From CAG-390 sp045541375 (GTDB taxonomy: Bacteria > Bacillota > Clostridia > Oscillospirales > CAG-272), in assembly GCA_045541375.1 (NCBI GenBank), contig JAZQJB010000018.1:1-5611 (forward strand): 5,611 nucleotides of DNA, in the 5' to 3' direction. The notes beneath the pieces were generated by a model. It searched no databases and was not told where the DNA came from. It was given only the letters and a program-made list of their open reading frames with translations. A program made the position numbers and the translations under genes. Positions 1-4,730 of this stretch are shown here, in pieces. Positions within the stretch are counted from its first letter, which is position 1; every line of letters begins with the position of its first letter.

Positions 1-65
1 CTTCCTAAGACCGCTTGGCCTCCGACTTCTTCCACCGGATAATATCAATATTGAATGAATTCTTA
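1..65. other. Left-edge non-coding segment downstream of the leftward operon
   Basis: This segment lies 3' of the leftward dehydrogenase gene. I see no convincing coding sequence and no stem plus T-run that would end leftward transcription; the only symmetry is a trivial AATAT-CA-ATATT at 41-52. Read on the minus strand it holds a GGAGG (19-23) and an AGGAAG (1-6) near the edge. The latter could be the ribosome binding site of a further leftward gene starting just outside the window, but no start codon is visible. Confidence 0.4.
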
Positions 66-1250
66 TTAATAGCTTCCTTCGGTGTCGCCGTCAACTGCCT
101 CGGCGGTCTTTGCCTTGGAGGATGCGATCTTTTCCTTGAGAAGGTTGTAGTAAAGCTCCTCGTCGATGGGAAGTTCGACTTCCTTGTTAAGCCAATCCGA
201 GAGGTGCATAGCGTTCGAAAGCATCAGTCCGTTGATGCCCTCGCGTCCGTCTGCAACGAGCTTGCCGCCGTTCAGGATCGCGTCGCGGAATGCGTTGAGC
301 ACGCCGACGTGCTGGGTGTTCTCGCCCTCAAGCTCGGGGATCTCCTCGATAACCTTGGGCTTACCGAAAACGGATTTTGTGGTCTTCGAATACTCGGGCT
401 CCCACGGATCGAGTCTGTAAAGCTTGAGCGAGGTCTTGTCGCAGACGAGAGTGCCGCCGTCGCAAACGATCTCAAAACGGTTCGTGCCGGGGCAGTCGCC
501 GGTCGAGGTGATGAAGGTACCCGTTGCGCCGTTTGCGTATTCGCACCAACAGCTTACGTCATCCTCAACCTCGATATCGTGCCACTTGCCGTACTTCATC
601 TTTGCGTGGATCTTCACGGGCAGACCGCAGATCCACTGCCAGAGGTCGAGCTGATGCGGGCACTGGTTGAGAAGAACGCCTCCGCCCTCTCCGCTCCAGG
701 TCGCGCGCCAGTCGCCCGAGTCATAGTAATACTGCGAACGGTACCACTCGGTGATGAGCCAGCTTGTTCTGCGGATCTGACCAAGCTCGCCCGACGCGAT
801 AATGTCGTGCATCTTGCGGTAAACGGGATTGGTGCGCTGATTGAACATCATTCCGAAAACGAGCTCGGGATGCTTATCAGCCTCCGCGATCATCTCGCGT
901 ACCTGAAGTGTATAAACGCCTGCAGGCTTTTCGCACATAACGTGAATGCCGTGCTTGAACGCCTCGATGGCGAAATGGGGGTGATCATAGTGAGGAACCG
1001 CGATGAGGATAGCCTCGCAAAGTCCCGAGGCTATAAGGTCGTCGCCCTCGGTGAAAACTGCGGGAGCATCGCAAGCATAGCCCTTTTCCTTCGCCTCTGC
1101 ATACTTTTCAAGAGCCCACTCGCGGCGAACCTCGCGGCGGTCTGCGATGGCGGTGATCTCAATATCGGGACATTTGCCGTCAAGAACGTGTCCGTAATGC
1201 TTCGAGCCGATGTTGCCGACTCCGATAATACCTAATTTAAGTTTTCTCAT
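66..1250 (-). CDS. Gfo/Idh/MocA family NAD(P)-dependent oxidoreductase
   Basis: This is a 394-aa cytoplasmic dehydrogenase of the Gfo/Idh/MocA family, which oxidises or reduces a hydroxyl/keto group on a sugar or inositol. The N-terminal Rossmann domain shows GVGNIG at residues 10-15. An acidic ADRR at 36-39 follows the second beta strand, and D37 suggests NAD rather than NADP (inference). The family CEKPAG motif is at 106-111 with catalytic-type K108. The C-terminal alpha/beta domain carries GGGVLLNQCPHQLDL at 189-203, with the usual catalytic His as H199. The Asp normally four residues before that His is Asn (N195). Length is normal for the family, and the last ~20 residues are a variable charged tail. 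The ATG overlaps the stop of the upstream TIM-barrel gene (ATGA), which implies translational coupling; an AAAGGAA lies about 10 nt upstream inside that gene. The partners suggest a role in making a keto-sugar intermediate, as for ThuB or levoglucosan dehydrogenase. The substrate cannot be read from sequence. Confidence 0.93.
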   Translation of the reverse strand: MRKLKLGIIGVGNIGSKHYGHVLDGKCPDIEITAIADRREVRREWALEKYAEAKEKGYACDAPAVFTEGDDLIASGLCEAILIAVPHYDHPHFAIEAFKHGIHVMCEKPAGVYTLQVREMIAEADKHPELVFGMMFNQRTNPVYRKMHDIIASGELGQIRRTSWLITEWYRSQYYYDSGDWRATWSGEGGGVLLNQCPHQLDLWQWICGLPVKIHAKMKYGKWHDIEVEDDVSCWCEYANGATGTFITSTGDCPGTNRFEIVCDGGTLVCDKTSLKLYRLDPWEPEYSKTTKSVFGKPKVIEEIPELEGENTQHVGVLNAFRDAILNGGKLVADGREGINGLMLSNAMHLSDWLNKEVELPIDEELYYNLLKEKIASSKAKTAEAVDGDTEGSY

Positions 1251-2023
1251 TCAAGTCCGATTCCTTTCAGATAATCATAGCTCTTCTTCATGCAAACGAA
1301 GGGATCCTCGTCATAGCAGCGGTCCTGCTCGACGAAAACGTATTTTGTTCCGCCTGCCTCTGCGGCGCGTGCGGCTGCCACGTGATTGATGTTGCCCGAT
1401 CCGACGGGTGCCATGCGTACCGCAAGGTCGGTGGGATCGTAGACCATATCCTTGAAATGAATGGTGTCGATTCTTCCCGCGAGCTTTGTCAGCCATTCTG
1501 CGGGGTCACCGCCGCCCGCCTGAACCCAATATGTATCAACGGTGAATCCGTAAGCGGGAGTATCGAAACGGTCAGCCATATCCTCAAGAAGCACCTTGCC
1601 GTTGGGGAGCTTGATGAACTCCATATTGTGGTTGTGGTACATAAATTTCAAACCTGCCGCCGCGATCTTTTCAACTGCGGGAGCGATCTCCTTGCAATAG
1701 TTGTCGTAAACCTCAAGGTCGCAGTTCGCCTTTTTGAAGTTGGGCATAGAGCCGAGTCCGACGTAGCCCGCGCCGTAGGTAAGATGCTCCTCGATGACCT
1801 TATCGGTCTCCTCGACGATGCGCTTATAGGCGGTGTGGGTAAGGGGAGCAACGAGGCCGCAATCTTTCAGAAGATCGCGCATCCAGGCGGCGTCAAAGTC
1901 GCAAACGCCCGAAAGCTGGACCGCCTTGTAGCCGATCTCTGCCATACGGCGAATGGTGTTTTCAAGATCCGCGGTTGTCTTGCAAAAATCTCTCAGAGTG
2001 TAAAGCTGTGCACCTGCAATCAT
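1247..2023 (-). CDS. Sugar phosphate isomerase/epimerase-like TIM-barrel protein (second of two)
   Basis: This is a 258-aa protein of the xylose-isomerase-like TIM-barrel / AP-endonuclease-2 superfamily, whose members are metal-dependent sugar isomerases, epimerases, dehydratases and keto-glycoside lyases. It starts with the typical MIAGAQLYTLRD, the first barrel strand. Candidate metal and catalytic residues are the YHNHNMEF block (129-136: H130, H132, E135), D163 in VDTYW, H189 in HFKD and E232 in VEQD. The D163-to-H189 spacing of 26 equals that between the Asp and His metal ligands of D-tagatose 3-epimerase as I recall it. A PVGSGNIN loop (206-213) precedes the last strands. No signal peptide is visible. 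The ATG at 2023 is supported by GGAGGA (2031-2036) with a 7-nt spacer. The gene lies 15 bp after the other TIM-barrel gene and overlaps the dehydrogenase by 4 bp. In such a cluster it could be an epimerase, a dehydratase or a 3-keto-glycoside lyase; the general family name is the safe call. Confidence 0.9.
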   Translation of the reverse strand: MIAGAQLYTLRDFCKTTADLENTIRRMAEIGYKAVQLSGVCDFDAAWMRDLLKDCGLVAPLTHTAYKRIVEETDKVIEEHLTYGAGYVGLGSMPNFKKANCDLEVYDNYCKEIAPAVEKIAAAGLKFMYHNHNMEFIKLPNGKVLLEDMADRFDTPAYGFTVDTYWVQAGGGDPAEWLTKLAGRIDTIHFKDMVYDPTDLAVRMAPVGSGNINHVAAARAAEAGGTKYVFVEQDRCYDEDPFVCMKKSYDYLKGIGLE

Positions 2024-2038
2024 TTTTCTTTCCTCCGT

Positions 2039-2875
2039 TTATATCTTTTCAATAAGATTCTTAAGTGTATTTACCGCAAAATCGAACGCCTCGCGGTTAT
2101 TGGCAAAGGACGAGCCGACGTTGTGCGTATCTCCGCCCTCAAGCGCCGCAAGTCCGACAAAGGATTTGAGATGCGGCTCAAGGGTCAGGACCTTGATGCC
2201 CGACTCATAAAATCTCGGCAAAAGCTCGGGCAGATGTCCGATCCCCGCGCCGGGAGGCACGACCTTGCCGTCCTCGCCCGCATCCTTTATGTGAGCATAT
2301 TTGATGTAAGGCTTCAAAAGCTCCCAAGCAACAAGAGTATCCTCGCCGCACTGAACGAAGTTTGCGGGATCGAAAACGCCCTTGAAAGCGGGCAGAGCCG
2401 CGTGGAGTTTATAGCAACGCTCGGCGATGTCGCCGTAGATCCCCTTTTCGTTTTCGTGGCAAAGATCGACGCCCGAGCCCTTCGCCGCGCTGATCATATC
2501 GTCAAGACGGCGGCAGATCTCGTCAAAGCAAGCGGCTGACGAATCGGTCTTATAAAAGCTGAACATTCTGATATTCTCCGCGCCGCAGATGTTTGCGGTC
2601 TCAAGAACTCTCTTGAAACGGTCAAGCTCATCCTGCGCGGGAGAGGTTATGTCTACCTTTCCGATGGGCGAGCCGATCGACCAGACAGCGATGCCCTCGC
2701 CGTCGAGTCTTTTTTTGAGTTCCTTCGCCTCGTCGGCTGTGATGTCGGCAACGTTCTTGCCGTCGATGCCGCGAAGCTCGATCAGATCCATTGAATTTCC
2801 CTGCAAAGCCGCGATCTGACCCGAGATCATCTTGTCAGCTTCGTCGGCGAATGCACAAAGCTTGAATTTTTCCAT
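2039..2875 (-). CDS. Sugar phosphate isomerase/epimerase-like TIM-barrel protein (first gene of leftward operon)
   Basis: This is a 278-aa xylose-isomerase-like TIM-barrel protein, clearly diverged from its downstream neighbour. It shows the barrel landmarks in order: MEKFKLCAFADEAD at the start, IELRG (32-36, E33), HENEKGIYGD (140-149), FDPANF (168-173), AHIKDA (194-199), PPGAGIG (207-213) and LEPHL (232-236). E141, D169, H195 and E233 form a plausible complete divalent-metal quartet (Glu/Asp/His/Glu) of the type seen in D-tagatose 3-epimerase. No signal peptide is visible and it should be cytoplasmic. The ATG at 2875 is preceded by GAGGTG (2880-2885) after a 4-nt spacer, and a strong promoter sits just upstream, giving an expected leader of about 25 nt. 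As the promoter-proximal gene of the operon with the dehydrogenase, it probably acts on the same sugar or keto-sugar. Exact reaction unknown; isomerase, epimerase, lyase or hydratase are all possible. Confidence 0.9.
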   Translation of the reverse strand: MEKFKLCAFADEADKMISGQIAALQGNSMDLIELRGIDGKNVADITADEAKELKKRLDGEGIAVWSIGSPIGKVDITSPAQDELDRFKRVLETANICGAENIRMFSFYKTDSSAACFDEICRRLDDMISAAKGSGVDLCHENEKGIYGDIAERCYKLHAALPAFKGVFDPANFVQCGEDTLVAWELLKPYIKYAHIKDAGEDGKVVPPGAGIGHLPELLPRFYESGIKVLTLEPHLKSFVGLAALEGGDTHNVGSSFANNREAFDFAVNTLKNLIEKI

Positions 2876-2907
2876 AATTCACCTCGTGTAAGGTTTTATT
2901 TGATGTT

Positions 2908-2936
2908 ATTATATCACACATTTAATTCAAATTCAA
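2908..2936 (-). promoter_or_regulatory. Sigma-A-type promoter of the leftward operon
   Basis: On the minus strand, TTGAAT (2931-2936) is followed after exactly 17 nt by a perfect TATAAT (2913-2908). TG one base before the -10 (TGATATAAT) makes it an extended -10 promoter. The expected transcript start is near 2901, leaving a leader of roughly 25 nt before the ATG at 2875, too short for a riboswitch. Direct ATTCAA repeats (2925-2930, 2931-2936, 2942-2947) lie across and just upstream of the -35. Confidence 0.8.
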
Positions 2937-2984
2937 GTATTATTCAAAACTGAAAAAAGTTTTTGCAAAAAATTGCTCAAAGAC

Positions 2985-3013
2985 TTGAAAAAAGCACGAA
3001 AATGTAGTATTAT
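2985..3013 (+). promoter_or_regulatory. Sigma-A-type promoter of the rightward PHP/MBL operon
   Basis: TTGAAA (2985-2990), a 17-nt spacer and TATTAT (3008-3013) form a good sigma-A promoter. A-rich runs upstream (2953-2958, 2967-2972) could serve as an UP-like element. Transcription would start near 3020, about 30 nt before the ATG at 3051. Other -10-like hexamers lie in the same AT stretch, so the exact start is uncertain by a few bases. Confidence 0.7.
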
Positions 3014-3029
3014 TATATATGTAATACTA
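3005..3029. promoter_or_regulatory. Candidate operator: perfect 8-bp inverted repeat over the rightward -10
   Basis: TAGTATTA (3005-3012) and TAATACTA (3022-3029) are exact reverse complements separated by 9 bp. The arms overlap the -10 (3008-3013) and the presumed transcript start, a position from which a bound dimeric repressor would block transcription. The repeat being there is directly seen; its use as an operator is inference, since AT-rich DNA yields palindromes by chance and no regulator gene is in the window. Confidence 0.5.
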
Positions 3030-3037
3030 TACCATTC

Positions 3038-3043
3038 GAAAGG
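3038..3043 (+). promoter_or_regulatory. Ribosome binding site that sets the PHP gene start
   Basis: GAAAGG lies 7 nt before the ATG at 3051. The same frame is open upstream to a TTG at 2973, but that start lies before the promoter -10, lacks a ribosome binding site and would add 26 residues unlike any PHP protein. The ATG at 3051 places the HxH metal motif at residues 8-10, as is normal for the family. Confidence 0.65.
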
Positions 3044-3050
3044 CATCACT

Positions 3051-3749
3051 ATGAAATTCAAAACAGAACTGCACTGTCACTCCGCGCCCGTTTCGGCTTG
3101 CGCCAAGGCGTTTCCCGAGGAGATAGTGCAGGCTTACCTCGAGCACGGCTACAACACCATCGTGCTGACCAACCATTTTTCGCGCTTCACATTCAAAAAC
3201 AAACGCATGGGCGACCTTTCCGCCCTTCCCTGGCAGGAAAAGGTCGATTACTATATGAAGGGCTACCACGAGCTCAAGGAAGCGGCGGGCGACAAGATCA
3301 ACATCATCTTCGGCTGCGAGCTCCGCTCGAATCTTGATGAAAACGACTACCTCATCTACGGCCTTGACGAAGATTTTCTTCGCCGCAATGAGGATCTTTA
3401 CGACGTTCCCACCCCCGAGGTCTCGGCAAGGGTACGCGAGGCGGGATTCCTATTTTTGCAGGCTCACCCATTCCGCGACTTTATGCAGATGGTCAATCCC
3501 TCCCTGCTTGACGGCATCGAGGTCTTCAACGGCAACCCCTCGCAGGACAGCCGCAACGACATCGCCCGCATCTGGGCAGAGCGTTTCGGGCTGATCGGCA
3601 CCTCGGGAAGCGACTTCCATAAGATCGTTGAGGGAGCTTTCGCGGGCGGCATCCTGACCGACGAGCCCATCACATCGAACGAACAGCTTCTCGGAATTCT
3701 CCGCTCGGGCAATTTCGAGATGATAAAGGACAACGACAAACCGCAATAA
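3051..3749 (+). CDS. PHP-domain metal-dependent phosphoesterase-like protein
   Basis: This is a 232-aa stand-alone PHP (polymerase and histidinol phosphatase) domain, a distorted alpha/beta barrel that hydrolyses phosphate esters with two or three metal ions. The motifs are in order: HCH at 8-10, TNH at 40-42 (usually TDH), GCE with E90, AHP with H139, EVFNGN at 157-162, and GSDFH at 186-190 with D188 and H190. Most of the metal site is therefore present. Family members include histidinol phosphatase, TrpH/YciV-type nucleotide phosphatases and the cyclic phosphate hydrolase PhnPP; this protein cannot be assigned to one. The acidic residue that follows HxHS in TrpH (SDG) is missing and the sequence reads SAC (15-17) instead; similar Cys-containing versions occur in clostridial PHP proteins as I recall. 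It is the first gene of the rightward operon, 11 bp before an MBL-fold hydrolase, so the two probably act in one process. Confidence 0.88.
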   Translation: MKFKTELHCHSAPVSACAKAFPEEIVQAYLEHGYNTIVLTNHFSRFTFKNKRMGDLSALPWQEKVDYYMKGYHELKEAAGDKINIIFGCELRSNLDENDYLIYGLDEDFLRRNEDLYDVPTPEVSARVREAGFLFLQAHPFRDFMQMVNPSLLDGIEVFNGNPSQDSRNDIARIWAERFGLIGTSGSDFHKIVEGAFAGGILTDEPITSNEQLLGILRSGNFEMIKDNDKPQ

Positions 3750-3760
3750 AGGAGTCAATT

Positions 3761-4546
3761 ATGGAACTTCTCTTTCTCGGCACGGGCGCGGCCGACTGGT
3801 CGCCCAAGCACAAGGGCGGGGCGCTATACCGCCGCCTTTCCTCGGCTCTTGTAAACGACGATCTTCTGATCGATCCGGGTCCCTGCATCTATGATTTTGC
3901 GCAAGATTGCGGCAATCCCGATCTTTACAAGAACGTGAAACACGTCATACTTACCCATTCTCATTCGGATCACTTCAACGCGCAGACTCTTCTGCGTATC
4001 ACCCGCGAATCAAACCACCGCGTTTGCTTCTGGGCGCAGAAGGCGGCTTATGAAAAGCTTCTTGCCGCGGCGGGTAACGATGACGATCTTCCCTTCTATC
4101 ACCCGATGAACCCCGGAAAGACCGAGCAGGTAGGCGAATACGAAATTCTTCCCTGCTACGCCAACCACGGCGATCTGCCCGAGGGCGAGATCCCGCTCAA
4201 TTACATCGTAAAGCAGGGCGAGCGATCCTTCTTCTACGGCTCGGATTCGGGCTGGCTGATGTATGAGACCTACAAAAAGATCAAAAAAGCAAAGCCGAAC
4301 GCCATGATATTCGAGTGCACCACGGGCTATGCCCCCGGCGACGAACGCATCTTCGGTCACACCAACATCGCAATGATCGGCATTATGATGGAGTCGATAG
4401 TCGCGCAAAAGGCTACCGCGGAGGATTGCAAATACTACGCGACTCATATGGCGCGCACCCTCCACACCACACATGAGGACACAGCCGAGCGTCTTGCTCC
4501 CTTCGGAGTCATCCCCGCTTATGATGGGCTGAAGATCCAAGTGTAA
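3761..4546 (+). CDS. MBL-fold metallo-hydrolase
   Basis: This is a 261-aa metallo-beta-lactamase-fold hydrolase, cytoplasmic with no signal peptide. The N-terminus MELLFLGTGAAD is the usual first strand and turn. DPG is at 38-40, and the zinc motif HSHSDH at 66-71 supplies H66, H68, D70 and H71. Further likely ligands are H136 (ANH), D162 in GSDSG and a late His in the region 229-238. The layout is closest in style to the PhnP/RNase Z-like phosphodiesterase branch rather than to lactamases or glyoxalase II (judged by motifs only), so hydrolysis of a phosphodiester or cyclic phosphate is a reasonable guess. A strong AAAGGAG (3748-3754) overlaps the stop of the PHP gene and lies 6 nt before the ATG, indicating co-transcription. 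Its last two codons and stop lie inside a 27-bp palindrome (4538-4564). Confidence 0.9.
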   Translation: MELLFLGTGAADWSPKHKGGALYRRLSSALVNDDLLIDPGPCIYDFAQDCGNPDLYKNVKHVILTHSHSDHFNAQTLLRITRESNHRVCFWAQKAAYEKLLAAAGNDDDLPFYHPMNPGKTEQVGEYEILPCYANHGDLPEGEIPLNYIVKQGERSFFYGSDSGWLMYETYKKIKKAKPNAMIFECTTGYAPGDERIFGHTNIAMIGIMMESIVAQKATAEDCKYYATHMARTLHTTHEDTAERLAPFGVIPAYDGLKIQV

Positions 4547-4564
4547 AACTTCGTTTTACACTTG
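4538..4564. repeat. Perfect 12-bp hairpin spanning the MBL gene stop codon
   Basis: CAAGTGTAAAAC (4538-4549) and GTTTTACACTTG (4553-4564) are exact reverse complements around a TTC loop. The left arm encodes the last two residues and the stop of the MBL protein. No T-run follows, so this is not a standard intrinsic terminator, though it may slow polymerase or protect the 3' end of the mRNA. It is the first of three consecutive hairpins. Confidence 0.8.
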
Positions 4565-4580
4565 ATTTACGCGCGCTTAT

Positions 4581-4623
4581 CGCCGCTTGCCAAAATCTTC
4601 GATTTTGGCAGCTCCCCTCGGCG
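4581..4623. repeat. Nested hairpin: 10-bp perfect stem inside a GC-rich outer stem
   Basis: TGCCAAAATC (4588-4597) and GATTTTGGCA (4601-4610) pair perfectly around a TTC loop, the same loop as in the preceding hairpin. An outer CGCCG (4581-4585) can pair with CGGCG (4619-4623), and CGCGCGC (4570-4576) competes with GCGCGCG (4621-4627). No T-run follows. The shape resembles bacterial intergenic palindromic elements. Confidence 0.7.
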
Positions 4624-4652
4624 CGCGGACTCGCCAAGCTCGTCTAAAAGGT

Positions 4653-4683
4653 GTTTTTTCGGAGGCAAAGCCCCCGAAAAAAC
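4653..4683. repeat. Hairpin with T6/A6 in the stem arms
   Basis: GTTTTTTCGG (4653-4662) pairs exactly with CCGAAAAAAC (4674-4683). After one A/C mismatch, GGC (4664-4666) pairs with GCC (4670-4672) around an AAA loop. The T-run is in the left arm and the A-run in the right, the reverse of a bidirectional terminator, so I do not call it one. The next 33 bp (4684-4716) are AT-rich with no convincing -35/-10 pair for the ThuA gene. Confidence 0.7.
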
Positions 4684-4730
4684 GATTATTATTAATTGTT
4701 AAATGAAATTTGATTTAAGGAGTACATACC

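Noticed and set aside
15..1235. 406-aa open frame on the plus strand
   Set aside because: It is antisense to the dehydrogenase gene, has no ribosome binding site and resembles no known protein; long antisense frames are common opposite GC-biased genes. The minus strand carries clear Rossmann and EKP motifs.
1382..2539. 385-aa open frame on the plus strand
   Set aside because: It runs antisense across both TIM-barrel genes and their intergenic ribosome binding site, with no family motifs or start signal of its own.
2963..2980. TTGCAAAAAATTGCTCAA as a catabolite-responsive (cre) operator
   Set aside because: It has GCAA-N4-TTGC symmetry but lacks the central CG and the conserved right half of cre sites; A-rich composition explains the symmetry.
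2973..3050. N-terminal extension of the PHP protein from a TTG start
   Set aside because: The TTG lies upstream of the promoter -10 and has no ribosome binding site. The ATG at 3051 has one and gives the normal PHP N-terminus.
2876..3050. Riboswitch or other leader RNA in the divergent region
   Set aside because: Both predicted leaders are only about 25-30 nt and show no structured element.
4010..4540. 176-aa open frame on the minus strand
   Set aside because: Antisense to the MBL gene, with low-complexity hydrophobic composition and no start signal.
4653..4683. Hairpin as a bidirectional intrinsic terminator
   Set aside because: The T-run is in the left arm and the A-run in the right arm; neither strand has U residues directly after the stem.
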